Source: Sinotaia quadrata (lineage: Eukaryota > Mollusca > Gastropoda > Architaenioglossa > Viviparidae). Taken from it: DNA of 64,000 bases. The notes under the pieces were generated by a model. That model did not search any database and was not told the origin of the DNA. It worked only from the letters and a program-made list of their open reading frames with translations. Both the position numbers and the translations under genes were made by a program. Location: the NCBI GenBank assembly GCA_028829895.1, contig CM054180.1:97896135-97960134 (forward strand), in the 5' to 3' direction. Positions within the stretch are counted from its first letter, which is position 1, and every line of letters begins with the position of its first letter. Shown here in pieces: positions 27,301-42,300 of the stretch.

Positions 27301-30300
27301 GGTGATGATACCATTAATTATTTGTTATTTGAATTTTTAAAATTATTATTATGCCTTTGTATTTGAAGAATTTATTCTTATTTTTTTCAAAAAATATTTA
27401 ATAAAAAAAAAGTGTTATATTAATTTATCTCTTGCTTTGCTTGGTTTCCTCATTATCGTAATTCATAATAATTGTAAAGGTTATTTATTATTGGTCATAA
27501 TTTATATTTGATGTACAAGCACTTTACAATTCCGAGCTAGAGAGAAGTTTATTTGACAAAAAAGTAATTTAATGATTAGGGTAGAGATCTAACCTACTCA
27601 CTCTCAAGCAAGGCCAGCTCCTATCTTCATTATCAGTGCTGTCATTGTTATCAACAGTATTAAGTTTACATGTATAATTTGAAGTAAATTTGCTTTCTAA
27701 ATTATGTTTTGACAGGTGCTTCTGGGCTGATGGAAACTTTGTGTTGTCTGCTTTCTTACATTGGAGAAATTTTGGGAGCTTTGAAGAAAAACATTGATAG
27801 AGGGGTCACAACTTCTCCAGTGCCTGATACTGAGCCGTTGATGACACTTGAAGGAGATGGGGATTGGATGGAAGAAATGCCTCAGGAGGAAGAAGATTCA
27901 GCTGGCGAAGACTCCGATGAAGAATCTCTAAACAGTAAACTCTGCACTTTCACCATCACACAGAAAGAGTTCATGAATCAGCATTGGTAAGAGATGTGTT
28001 TTGTTTCAGTTCCATGTACAATTTGTTGGAATGATTGCAGGCTTGTTTAGAGCTTTGGTCTTCAAATAATTAATATCATTCAGGAAAAACCCTAAAGACG
28101 TCAACAAATACAACTAGCATTGTACCATTGTATTCCACCTATGTTATCATTGTTAATTCACTGTCTTCAACCCATACAACCTCCTTTTTGTTTGCAACAT
28201 CTTTCATTTATATTTGTTTTCATTTCACACTTCTATAATGATACTTGCAATTTCCTTTCAGTCATTTTGAGTTAATTTTAATATATATTTTTATTTCAGA
28301 GAATTTAATATTTTCTTTTAGTCAAAGCTTGAAAGTAAAACCTGCTGATAATTAATCGAAACAGTGGGATATATTTTTAGGGACTGCATTATTTTTCTGC
28401 AAAAGTCACCTGAATGCAAAATTGTTATGAGTAATGATATATTATTTTAGATCTAACATTTAGTGTATTTAGTTTTTTTTTTTTAATTTACACAATATTC
28501 TGAGTTTGCAAAGATTGAAAAGATTGATAAAATAGTGATACATGAATTATTTGTTATTATATTACTTTAAAGAAAAAATTTTGATTAAAATGTGAAGTAC
28601 TTACCTCCAAACTGAGTTTTACTTTGAGAAAGATGAACTTTTTACTACTTTATCGCCTCAATCAGAAGAAAGACAATCAAATAGAAAACTACTTTCATTC
28701 TTCAGTGAACAGTTGTTTCTTTGCCACATAAAAGAATTAATTTAAATGAAATAACAGATCATTTGTCAGTTTGCATTAAAAAAAAATATTTTGTAGAAAT
28801 AAAACATTTTAAACACTAATTATCTATGATTTGAATATGCAAATATTCCACTCAGGAAACAGATTGCCATTGAATAGGTAACTCTCATTGTTACTATCTG
28901 TCTGCAGATGTTCACTTAAATAAGGAAAAAGAAAAAAATCAATTTATATAGTTGACTTATTTGCTTGCTGAGACATTTAAATCTGTGAGTAAATGTTTTG
29001 CATATCTTTGTCAGAGCCAATGAATTTATTATCGTTTAATTTAGAGAGACAAGAAAGAAAAACATAGAAAGAAAGCTGCAATGACAAAACAGTATATTTA
29101 TTCAATATTTACCTGATTAATAATTTGCAGCAAGAAAAAATTGTGGTTTGAGAAGCAAGCCTGTGTTTTGGTGTAAACACATGGACCAGTAGAGAACCCA
29201 CAAAAACATTCTTTGTCAGTAGCATATTCATCTATTAAATTAATTTTCTCCCCTTAACAATAATAAGGGTAGGGCCTAAGCAATGCCAGTCCCAGTCAGA
29301 GCATGAAAGATTTATGCTTGCTTTCACACAGAGAGGATAAGTTTAGATATTTTTACCCAGTATCTCTCATAGAGATATTTGTATCCAGACTTTATCTTTT
29401 TGGGGTTATGCACATCAAAAGAGATAGATACAAGGTCTGATTACATTCATGCTCAAATTCAGTTAGGACCCATAAAATTAGTTATATCCTCTAGCATAGC
29501 ATTTTGTAAAATATTGCCTCAAGGATATTGTAGCAGCTTTAAGATGGCAGTCTTCTTTCTCAGGATTTTGTTCCAAAGATTGTCTTTCTTCTCAGACTGT
29601 GCAAAACTAAAAGGGAACCATTCTCTGGTTAGCAGGAATGGTTCCCTTTAGTTTTGCTTGCATGCACTTCCAGCATAACAGTCATATCTTTTGATCCTCT
29701 TCCCCTTATTTATTATTTTTCCTTAATGTGCTAATTGGATTTCTGAAGGAAACAGGTATTTTTAAAAAGTAAAATATGTTTCTCCTGAATATTTATCTAG
29801 TGAGCACTCTCACAGGCTATCCCATCTTGTTATTGCATTTGTATCTTAAGGGTTCTAACTAGTCAGGGTGGAACCATTCATTTTACATTGTCACCTCTTA
29901 AAGGAAGTGGGCCCTTTAATAATCTAAGCTCTTGCTTGCTTCATAGGTACTGGGTGGTTCCTATATGTATGTGTGAGGTAAATATTCATGAAAAATTGTA
30001 TTTTACTTTAAAAAAAAAAATTCTCTTAATGATTTAAAAAAGTCTGACACTTTTGAGTCTTGCTCTGTCATACAACACACACACAAGCACGCATGCACCC
30101 CAGTAAACCACCTATTGTTTTATATTTGAATATTATATTTTCAAGTGAGATATATCTTTAATAATTTAAGCCTCAAATCATTTTTCTAAATACGACTTGG
30201 ACAGCTAATTTCAGGAATTAATTCATTGAATTTGTTGATGTATATTTCAGGTATCACTGTCACACCTGCAAGATGGTGGATGGTGTTGGTGTATGTACAA

Positions 30301-33300
30301 TTTGTGCAAAGGTTTGCCATAAAGACCATGACCTCACTTATGCCAAATTTGGATCTTTCTTTTGTGATTGTGGTGCAAAGGAAGATGGTTCTTGCAAGGT
30401 TGGTTGAAGCTCTGCACTGCATATGCTTAAAGTACATATGGAGAATGGGTAATATTATACTGATTTAGTATTGGATACTGAATTGGAAAGAAACATGGCA
30501 GTTGCAGAAAACTTCATTCTATTTTTATTATTAAAAATATTCTAGAAATTTGTGCTGTTTAGTTTCCTGTTACTATTATTTTTTAAAGGACTCTTTTACA
30601 TAGACTATGAAATTAGCATCTTTCTTCCAATTATTTCTTAATTCAGTAGATTAAAAATAAATAATTTTTCCTTTGGTATTTTTAGGCACTTGTAAAGCGG
30701 ACTGCTCAAAGTGGAATAGATTCAGTAGGCTCAGTGCTAGGTCAGTCACCATTTGCCATGGAAGCCTACCACCATCACAGCAATTTGCGTCGCAAGCTTT
30801 CCTCTCCTGGAACAGATAACAAAACATCCGAGATACCCAAATCTAACCATGAATCCAGTAAAGTGGAAGAATCTCTTCTGCATCAGATTGAGGTTGGGGT
30901 TTTTTTTGATACTCATTTGCTTTGAGTTTAATTTTGGTGATCCTTGATATGTACATGCTTCAATTTTCAAGTTAAAATGATGTTTGTGACAGGAGAGATT
31001 GAAGTAAAAAAGCCATTTAAATTTATGTAAGTAATTTTCATAGCTGTTAGTTAACCCTTTACTGGGCAGAGCAGTTGAAAGCGGCCATACATCTTTGTCG
31101 GGCAAAATGTCTGAAAGCGGCCATATCAACCAGGGCTCTTTTCTTCACATATTGTTTGAGAAATCATGAGACTTCCAGTGTCTACTTCCTGTGTGAGGAT
31201 TCTATGATAATTGAAGCACATTTTGAAACGTTTTCTCCTGCATTAAGTTTTTCATAAAATTTTCTTTGTTTTTCGGCGTTTGGTGTTTCAAATGGATTTC
31301 TTAGAATCTTCAAGCGATAGTGAGGAGTTTACTGGATTAAATTTGTCAGATAATAAGGTGAGAGAAGTTGATTTTGAATTGGACAATTGGATTAGAAGTA
31401 ACATCAGCGTCAGTAGCATGCACATGTCAGATCTTTCCAACTGGGAGGAGAGTGCATCAGATTCTGAGGATATCGAAGAGCAGTAGGGGGAGGGGATATC
31501 TGGAGATGCACATGGTTGGAATAGTAGTACTTCAGCACTGCAAATATCAGAATTTGTAACAGAAATGGGACCGAATGTGACTGTAACTAATGATAGTACT
31601 TAGCTGGCTTTCTTCTACCAGCTTTTGAAAGAAGAAACATTTGACAAGATAGTGGAACAAACGAACGCGTATGCACTTACAGAAGATCACGGAAAAACAA
31701 AATGGTGATCCAGGTTGGAAGGAAACTAATGCCACTGAAATGAAGGCTTATTTTGGACTTATGATTTTGATAGGAATTCACAGCCTGGAAGAGATGTCTT
31801 GGTCTTCTGATGACAGGTTAGGTGTTTCTGGCATCAACAAAGTGTGTGTGCAACAAAGTGTATGTAGCTGACAATCACTGGATAAAATAATTTTTTGTGT
31901 AAATATATGTGTTCATGCATGGATTAAAATGTGACACCTGATAAGTATATTTCAATTAAAATGTTAGATGACACTCAAAACTGAGAACACATTTTGGAAG
32001 TTTCCAATGGTTAATCTTAGTTTGACAATTTATTGTAAGTTTGCTTTTTTTGTTTATTAATTTGTTATGTTTTGTGTTTGCTAAAGTATTTTAATTTTTA
32101 AATTCTGTTAAAAATATATATAAATATATTCTTTTCAGAGTTTCAAAGGAGAACTCCTATCACATATGGTGAGTTGTAGTTGTTTGATTGGTGTGTTCGT
32201 TAAATGTTTTTGTTAAATAAAAATGAACATTTTTTTGAAATGTAGAAGAAGAAAAGAAAAAAGAACACAGTGAAATCCCACTAAGCCAGCTATCTGGGGT
32301 GGGGGTTGGGGTCTGGATTTGGTAGAAATCTGAATTAGTGAGGTGACATTATTCATGTTTCTAACACTTGGTTGATGGTATAAAAATTAATTATTTGAAG
32401 TTCCTTATAACTCTATTATACTTGTAAATGGTAACCATTTTATAGTCACAAAGGTAACTACTTCCATATATATTCTATTTATACTTTGTGAATGGTAACC
32501 ATTTTATAGTCACAAAGGCACTACCATTCCATATATATTCTATTATGTTTGTAAGTGCAGATAGTGTTGCAGATTCTTATAGTGTACTTTATTTGCCATG
32601 TTTTGCTTACAGGAGAAATCAGACATAATGCTGGAGATTCTTATAGTGTAGTTTATTTGCCATGTCTTGCTTACAGAAGTCATAGTTCTGGAGATTCTTA
32701 TGTGCAGTTTATTTGCCCATGTCTTGCTTACAGAAGTCATAGTTCTGGAGATTCTTATGGTGTAGTTTATTTGCCATGTCTTGCTTACAGGAGAAGTCAG
32801 ACATAGTGCAGATAGTGCTGGAGATTCTTCAGTGGATTGTACCACCTCTGGCTGAGAATTATCAGGATGTTTCTCCCATGGGGAGCACTGCAAGGGCCCA
32901 GCGGGCACTTAGAGAGTTACATGTTCAAGCCAAAAAAATTGAAACCACATCAGATCAGCTCATGGTAAGTGATTTCATTGTTTTGTGCAGGAGAGATGAG
33001 AACAGCAATCTTTCTTTCTTTCTTTTTAATGATAACATTTTATTTTTAAAGTTAAATGAATATCAACAAAAGTTTCTTTCTCTTTGAAGATATCAGTCAG
33101 TCATTTAAATTTTTGCTGCTGAATTAGCCTTCTTAAGTTACAAGAAAATTGAGCTATTAAATTACAAGAAAATTCAGTTTTTAAGTTACAAGAAAATTAG
33201 GTTATTAAGTTACAGACTGAGGTATTTACATTATATTGCAGTTCAACCTACACGACTTCATTTAATTTCAAATCCAATTAAATAAACTTCCCTGTTCAGA

Positions 33301-36300
33301 CTTTTGTTCAAGTTATTTTTTTCTTCCTTCTGTACAAACATGAATTCCCTCTTTTAAGTGTGCAAATATTTTTTCAAGTATGCTCGGGTCAGAACATTAG
33401 AAAACTAGGAGTACAATAAAGATCTATGAATAATGATGTCTTTCCTATGCAGGATCCTATGTTGTAATCATTTCAGTTTAGATTTTTCAACCACAATCCA
33501 TTTTCAGGAATGCATTGATTGTATATTTGAGATATGACTGTTTTTTGTCATGATTTTAAGTCTCAGGTATGATTGTGTTGTTAAATCTGAGGTTTTGCCA
33601 TATTTTTGTCTTGTATATATGTATTACTTTCTGAAATAACATGCTACCAATTTTTTTGTATTTATTTTTTTTTAATTTACACTTGGCACTCTTGTGTTTT
33701 ATTGCTGAAGGAGAAATGTGGATCATGCTTTGATATGTGTGGCAAATATGAAATTAATGTTGTGATGAAAATGACAAGAGCATAATTGCTTATATAGCTT
33801 TACAAAGATTGTAATAAAGCTGTAGATGAAGTTAAACTTAATTAGAGTGGTATTAATAATAACATATAAGATACATTTAAATCTGTGTCAGTAGATCCTG
33901 AGATGTAGAAGACAGGCATGATAACACTTTTATTTGAATTTAAATAAAAAAATGTATAATATTTTTAAACCCTTGCTCAGAATGTTGATGTGCAAAGTGA
34001 TGCAATTGAAGAGATAAAAAGCATTGATGAAGAAGATATGTACAATTTGAGAGAGTGATAATATTTTGTATTCTACTGACAAGTACTGCAAATTGAAGTG
34101 TATACATTGTAGTTTATTTCCCATGGAAAATGTTGCCTATATGCATTTAGTACAATATTGTATTCACACATTTGTGCAACTTGTGATTTGATTGTTGTTT
34201 TTTTGTTAGATATCAGGTTATATTAGATAAATGCACCCTTTAATAAATATTAATTGATGTCTGTTGGAAATTTGATTTAAAATAAAAATTATCATCTCTG
34301 TTGTGCATGTGTGTGTACTGTTTAGTCTTGACTACTGTTATTCTATGTTGATTCATGCACTTTACAAGAGGATATGTTGATTTATCCTTGAAATTACATG
34401 TACTTGCAAAAGCTGTTTTCTGTGGAAAGATACACCTATGGAGATTTTTTGTTCTCATAAAGATCTGATTGAATTATTGATCTGTTGTAGTTACACCTAT
34501 TCATTGGCAACTTGTAAAGTAGAAAGTAAATAAGGAAAAGTTCTTTCTGTGGCATAGTAAAATTATCATTAATTAATATCAAACTTGCTTCATCTTTATT
34601 TAGCTTTCTGTTATTTAGTTTCTGAATTTCATTGTTTGTCCACCACAAGTTTTATTTTGTCTTAGGGAGTTCAAGAAATGGATTATTCATGTCTATATTT
34701 CATGCCTGGTGTGTTTTCCTGTGATTGTTTGCCTCTCACATAGGATTTGTTTATATAGCTTGACTAAAGCATAGCACTTCTCTAGTGATACCACTGGCTA
34801 TCCCATTGCTTTACAAGAGTTTGTCAGCATCTGATTATACCAGTGCTTTATTGTGTGTTTTCATTTGCTTTAATATAAGTATGCATATTTTAATTTGGTA
34901 TTAAGTTAAAAACCTCAGGGGGCATAAAGTAGCTTGTAATTAAAATTTCATTAAATAGTCTGAGCACTTTTTTGTATATAAATTTAAAATTATTTTATGA
35001 ATTGATAAACACATTGTTATTTAGTTTGTAGTCAACTTTTCATTTATGAGATGTTAGTTCATTGACAGATTCAGATTAGGTTCATTTATCAGCTAGATCT
35101 TAAATTTCTTACTGAAACAGTTGTTTTTTCTTTGAATTGTTTAGATTTGTGTAATTTGTCTTTAGCTTTAAAAAAAATTCTTATGAACAGTGCATTTTTG
35201 TAAACCAAGAAGATAAATGTAGAATGTGCATGTAACTAAGTAAATTATGTTTCAGACTGTGACTTTAGGATCACAAGAAGGTGCATTTGAAAATGTCCGC
35301 ATGAATTATAGTGGTGACCAGGGCCAAACAATTCGTCAGCTGATCACTGCACACATGCTGCGTCGTGTTGCTATGTGTGTACTGTCCTCACCACAAGGCA
35401 AACGTCAGCATTTAGCTGTGAGCCATGAAAAAGGAAAAATCACTATCTTACAGCTGTCAGCTCTCTTGAAGCAGGCTGACTCCAGCAAAAAGAAGTTGAC
35501 ACTTACTGTACGTCACTTATTCTTTTTTGCAGTTTTACACTTTAATCTCTCTGTTATGTTGTTATAAGAAACATTGTATTATTCTGTTGCTTTCTTTTCT
35601 TATACATTTAAATGTCTGTACTGTTTGGCTACCTCTGGGTTCTGGGTTTTTTTTTTTTAAATTTTGAATCTTGATATCTGAAGATGATAGTTATTGTTAT
35701 TGTTGCTCTGAATCTGTAAGTAAAATAATGTGATTGTTATTGTTACTTTACTTCGAATATGTATATAAAATAATGTGATTGTTATTGTTACTTTACTTCG
35801 AATATGTATATAAAATAATGTGATTGTTATTGTTACTCTGAATCTGTATGTAAAATAATGTGATTGTTATTGTTACTTTGAATCTGTATGTAAAATTGTG
35901 TAATTGTTATTGTTACTCTAATCTGTTTGTAAAATTGTGTGATTGTTATTGTAACTCAGAATCTGTATGTAAAATTGCATGATTGTTTTTGTTACTCTAA
36001 TCTGTATGTAAAATTGTATGATTGTTATTGTTACTCTGAATCTGTATGTAAAATTGTATGATTGTACTCTTTGTAAAATGTATGTTTTATTAGAGTGTAT
36101 ATAATAAGCATTTATGAAGATTTTTTCCCAGCGCCTGTCATCAGCTCCAATCCCTTTCACCGTGCTGTCTATTACTGGCAATCCTTGTAATGAGGACTTT
36201 CTGGCAGTCTGTGGACTCAAGGTAAGGATTTTTTTTGAAATTGCTGTTTTCCACTCTTATAATGGATGCATTTAATTCAGTAAACTGAGAACACCTACAA

Positions 36301-39300
36301 GTTTAGAGATGTTCTCAGTTTACTGAATTAAATCTATAAGTTTAGAGATTACACAATTTTTTAATTTTTTTTTGCATGCTAGGAAAGATTTAGAAGTCAA
36401 ACAAAATTTCTGCCCTAAACTGTAAAAGTTGCATTCCACATTTCTGTTATATATGTAAATGCATTACTGTACTAAAAATGAGTATGAGTAACAAAATTAT
36501 GCATATGAAATAGACTATCTTATCATTGCTGCTGGTGATAATAATTACTCATTCCATTTCGAAGCAAACCATAATAACATATATATATGTTATATATATA
36601 TTGATTTCACTGAATTTCAAAGTATAAAAGCAGGAGCAAGAACACTAGTGGTCAAAAACTAGTGCATCATTTCAGTGAGCACTTTTTGATACTTTAAAAT
36701 CATTGTATTGATCCAGTATACTAGCTGAATGTAGTAGACCTCAGTGATTAACAAAGAGTTCAGAGTTGATGTTAGAAATCACATTGAATGAAATAAAAAG
36801 AATGCATGGCAAATCAATGAAATCAAATGTTCATGAAAGACAAAGTAGTATGGGACTGAAAGGTTAAGAGGTAAAGTGTGCAGATATTTAAAAATAAAGA
36901 AAAAGAATACATATTTTATAAAATGGTCTTTGTTTGCTTGTCACTGCGAAAAGTTATGAATTATGGAGTTATGAGTTATGAATGCCTATGTGAACTAGGC
37001 CAGTCAGAACTCTTTTCACAGACTAAAACAACACATTGTACAGTATGAATTAAAAATTAAGTAAAAATACAGTAAATATATATTGAGTGTAGTACCTAAT
37101 TAAGCTGCAAGTCAAAGAAATTAAATTTACAAATAGCATTACTCAAACACTTTCACTGTACCTGTGCTTATAGGTATACATTATTAAAGTGTTGTTTTCT
37201 TTTTAAAAGATATATTTAAAAAAAAAAAGTTCTACTCATGGTAATTAATATATATATAAAATGGCATTCTCTCTGCTTTGGATAATGGAAAGACTTTAGT
37301 TCTCAAACTTCCTGATTTGTTGTAGCCTTTAACCATGGTAGATTGCTCCATCACCTCTTGTATTTTTCTGGCATCTATGGTACTGCTGTTTTGGGGTTCA
37401 TATCATAGCTCTTAGAAAGAAAACAAAATCTATGTTATAATGTCCCACAGTTCTGACAAGTTCTATTTATTCTGTGTACACAGCCCTTATTCATTGTCAT
37501 AAGTTACCTTTCTAGTCCCACTATTTATTTGTATGTTGAAATTCTGAGTATACAGATCAAGCTGTCATGATGAGATTGCTTTCACTAAGCAGATGTTGAG
37601 ATATGTTTTTGATACTATGTTTTGGATGATGCAAAATAATTTACAAATGAACAATTATAAAACAGAAATCATGAGTGTTGTTTGTGAAAGAGTTTCTCAG
37701 TCTTTATTTCTGCCAGAGTCACTGCTTGTTGGCAACACTCCCACTGCATTCATTACTTATAAAATCAGTCAGAGATCTGGGTGTATTTTCTTGACAGTCC
37801 TACAGCAACACACTTTCAGCATTTATTGAGCAGCATATTTGGAACTGAGACAGATCGCATTTATTATTATTGTTTTTACTTGTCTACCAATGTATCTTGC
37901 AAAAAATTTGAAAAGTTCATAACACAGTAGCCTGAATTAGTTTACAATTGCGAATTCATATTTATTTTTTGTCATTGTTTTAGTTGTGCATATTTATTTG
38001 TGTTTCTCTTTTATAAGTATAGTTGTTCTTTATATGTCATCATTTGTTTTGTTTGTGCCATAGTATTTGTAGTGTTAGTTTGAATATTAAGATCATATGT
38101 ACTTTAGCTATAATTATTGTACATCACTTACAGTTTTATTAGGTCAGATATGATTCATGTTTAAACTCTTGTGTTATTGAATTAAAATAGAGAATTACTT
38201 CATTCTGATGTTTTCTAATTGTTAAATATTTTTGGCATTGTTGTTTTGTTTGTGGCTTACATGTTATAATGTTGTTAAATTAAGGATTGCCATGTTCTCA
38301 CCTTCACTGGGTCGGGCACTGTTTCGGATCACCTGGTTCTTCATCCTTCCCTAGCTACTGGCAACTTTATTATTAAGGTAAGAAAATATTATATTTGCAT
38401 TCTTTCAAGTCTGAACTTGAAAGCAAATACCCAGCAATTATCAATGAACATAGTACTTTATATGAGATGAAATAAAACTCACACTATTACTAATATTTGT
38501 TACCTTTTTCTGAGACACAGAATTATTATTACTTGTGATTTCTTAAAAAATAACCAACACACCTCTCTATCCCTAGAAAATCCAAAGCCATACTTCCTTT
38601 CAAAATCATTTTGATTTACTCATTTCTCCTGCCCTCACATCCAAACAACAGCAACTTACCCATCACATGAAAATCCAAAGCAATCTTGTCTTTTAAAAAT
38701 TTTTGAATTACTCAACATCTCTTGCCAACACATCCAAGTAGTAACCTGTTAACCTGTTATGCTTTTTTAACAACTATTCTCCACAACACCATTGTACAAA
38801 TGTAATTCAAAAACTATACAAATAATACAACTAATATACATAAATTAAAACATATTGCAGAAATCAGAAGAGCTGATTATACTTATTTCTGTTATCAAGT
38901 TTTCTCATATCTCATGCTGCTGAAATAGCTACATCTTCTTCTCCACCCTTCCAGTCAGTCAGTTTGACCACCCTTTTATTGATCATTTAAAGTTTTTTTG
39001 AATTTCATCTTTTTTCAATAATTTAAAACTTCATTGTTAAAAAACAGAAGTCTCTCTGCACATGCTGACCACAAATGATTTGCTAAACATAAATTGTGAG
39101 GCACTGTTATAAGCCCAAAATTGTCTTATGTGTATGCTAAAGTCTTTCTTAATTTTTATTTCTTTGCAGGCTGTCTGGCTTCCTGGATCCCAGACAGAGT
39201 TGGCAATTGTCACTGCTGATTTTGTGAAGGTTAGTTTAGTATAACTTTTATTTATTGTACAAGGAATGATACCTGATAGTAAATATGACAGGGAAAGTAT

Positions 39301-42300
39301 AATATGAACAGATCGTGTGAATTTTAAATGTCAGTGTATGATATCTAAACTAATGTGGAAATATGACATGAACAAATTGCATGAATGGCTAAATCTAATT
39401 TTTTTCCCTCTTAGATTTATGATCTGTCAGTGGATGCCATCAGTCCTCAGTACTTCTTCTTGTTGCCAAGTGGCAAGATCCGTGACACAACTTTCCTGTT
39501 TGGGGATGAAGGTCGACACATGGTAATGATGGCATCATCTGGTTACATCTACACACAGGTCATGGAAGACTCCAGCAGTGCACGCCATGGTCCATTCTAT
39601 ATTACCAATGTCCTTGAAGTTCGACATGCTGATCTGAAGGTGAGAAAGGGAGCATTAATTTTTTTGTGACTTTAATCTCTGCAAATTGCACTCCATTCAT
39701 GAGTCTGCTGATACATACATACAGGCAGCCTGACTTAAAACACATTTACTCATGTTAATGATATATCTTATGATGGATTGACTGCAGGCTCTTTGCCGGT
39801 ACAAGCTCATATTTGCATATGCTCATAAATATTTTCTGATTGTTCAACTGCTTTTTCAGTGATTTCTCACTTAATTTACCTAATAATTTGATGCTGCTTA
39901 ATAAATGAAAGGAATATTCTTTAATGTCATGACAAGAGTTAATTAATTTTGCAGGATGTCAATGGACAAGTGGCTGGAGGGGGTGTGTCTGTCTACTATT
40001 CACATGCACTCCAGATGATTTTTTTCAGTTATGCTCAAGGTCAGTCACTTTTTATGAAATGCTTTGAATTGTTGTGAGGTTGAGCAATTGTTCAATGAGC
40101 AAATTATTGTGAAGTATTTGAAAGTTCAATGCCATGATCCAGATTGGTTGGATGACTATTTGTTGAGGTCAGGAAGCGTATTGTTGTTAGGTCATGAATT
40201 TTGAGGCTAAGGATCAAATTGTTGTTGGGTTGTGAATGTTGGGGCCAAAAATCAACATGACATTTACTCTGTTAATTTCTGACATAGTATTCACATATTG
40301 ATTGAGATTTGTTTACATTGTAAAATTTGACATGTTTATTGTCTTTGATATTCTTTTTTTTGTATATGAATATTCACATTGACATTTGCAAAGATACATT
40401 TTATGAACTTGTGACTTGATATTTCAGGCAAGAGTTTTGCTGCTCCTGTTGCTAAGGACCTGTCAAAAGTAACCAATCTCTTCCCCATCACTTTCAAATG
40501 GTATTGCTTGTTAATTTGTGATTTGTATTTAATCATTTGACATAAGGCTGTCACAATATTATACTTGTAATCATACAATATACAAACACATACATGCATA
40601 GTAATCACATCTCTCACAGTTTTGATGACCATAACATGCTTGATCACAGCTCTGAATTCTAGCAAATATCCCTGCCCACATAGTCATAACTCTGAAATAC
40701 AGCATATGCAATGCTTATATAATCACTATTCTGCGTTTTAACATAATGTTCACTTAATCACACCTTTGCATACAAGTATACCATGTTCACCTAATCACAG
40801 CTTTGCATATTAGCATTTTTTGCTCACCTAATCACAGCTTTGCATACTAGCATATCTTGCTCATCTAATCACAGCTTTGCATACTAGCATATCTTACTCA
40901 CCTAATCACAGCTTTGCATACTAGCATATCTTGCTCATCTAATCACAGCTTTGCATACTAGCATATCTTGCTCACCTAATCACAGCTTTGCATACTAGCA
41001 TATCTTGCTCACCTAATCACAACTTAGTATACTTGCATATCTTTGTATACTAACATAACTTGTTATAATCACAACTTTGCATACTAGCATATCTTGTTTA
41101 CCTAATCACAACATTGTATGCTAGCATATATGCTCTCATAACCACAACTTTGCATAATAGCATATCTTGTTTACCTAATCACAATTTTTTATATTAGCAT
41201 ATCTTCTTCACCTAATCACAACTTTGCATACTATCTTATCATGTTCACACAATCACAATTTCATATACTAGCATATCATGCTCACTTAATCAGAACTCTG
41301 TGCATAACTGTATCTCTCTCATCTTTTTTCTCACTCGCTCATGCATGCAAACATCTACAGTTCTACACTTATACATGTAACTTTCATTCATTAAACTCAT
41401 ATCTAAAGGCTCAAGTAAGACAACATGATTAATTTCTCATTGATAAAAATTACAGTGTAGCACACCATATCTTGATTATTTTCTCAATAAAAATTACAGT
41501 GTAACACTATTTACGACAATTACTAATTTAATAAGACCTGACTATTATTTATTAATTTAATTTCCTGAATATCTTTTCTCTGACTTTTTATTGTTTACTT
41601 AATCCTGATTAATGTCAGATTCTTCTTGACCTGAGGCCTGCCTTTTAAAAAAAAATATTTAAAAAAAAAACAAAACGTGAACAAGAATGACATGAATCGC
41701 AGTTCACTATTTGTAACCTTGACCTAGCAGAGATTGTTAGTAAATTGGCAGTTTCATATGTACACATTCAAATGCACTAAACACATGGTACATGGTTTGT
41801 TGCACACGACACTGTTCATTTTTGAAACTGATACAACTTTTATTTATGCATTCAATGCTTGAGTCTGGATTTGCTGCCATGAGCCTTGCCCTTTCTTTTG
41901 ACATAAATTGCCATTTGATCAAAGAGTGCAAGCTTAATGGTTGCTTTTATCAACACAGCTCCAATGGTGGCAGCAAAAGTGGAAGTGGCAGCCAACCACT
42001 GGTACAATGGTCTGAAGTTCCAGGCCACACTGGACTCTTATACTGCTCTGCTCAGACGACCAGTAACCCTGTCATTCTCATGGTTAAACCAGATAGCATA
42101 ACCATGCAGGAAATCAAGGTCATTCCTGCAAAAGCAAAGGTTGGGCTTTATTTTTAATCTAGTACATTTAATAAAGTTTTAATTTTTAAAAAAATGTTTA
42201 TTTTGATTATGATCATAGTTGACATAGTTTTGACAAATCTTGTAACTTACTCAAAAAACATTTATTTTATTATGTTCTTTTCTGCACATTTGAAAATTTA

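Noticed and set aside
30746..31129. 127-residue minus-strand open frame
   Set aside because: It runs antisense over UBR4 exon 23 and the piggyBac border; a shadow of real coding sequence.
32558..32790. Additional real microexons in the exon 24 acceptor array
   Set aside because: Each partial exon copy runs into TAG within 3-13 codons and none has a donor before the next acceptor; treated as decoys.
40740..41300. CRISPR-like regular repeats
   Set aside because: Units are contiguous with no unique spacers and lie in an intron of an animal gene; a minisatellite.
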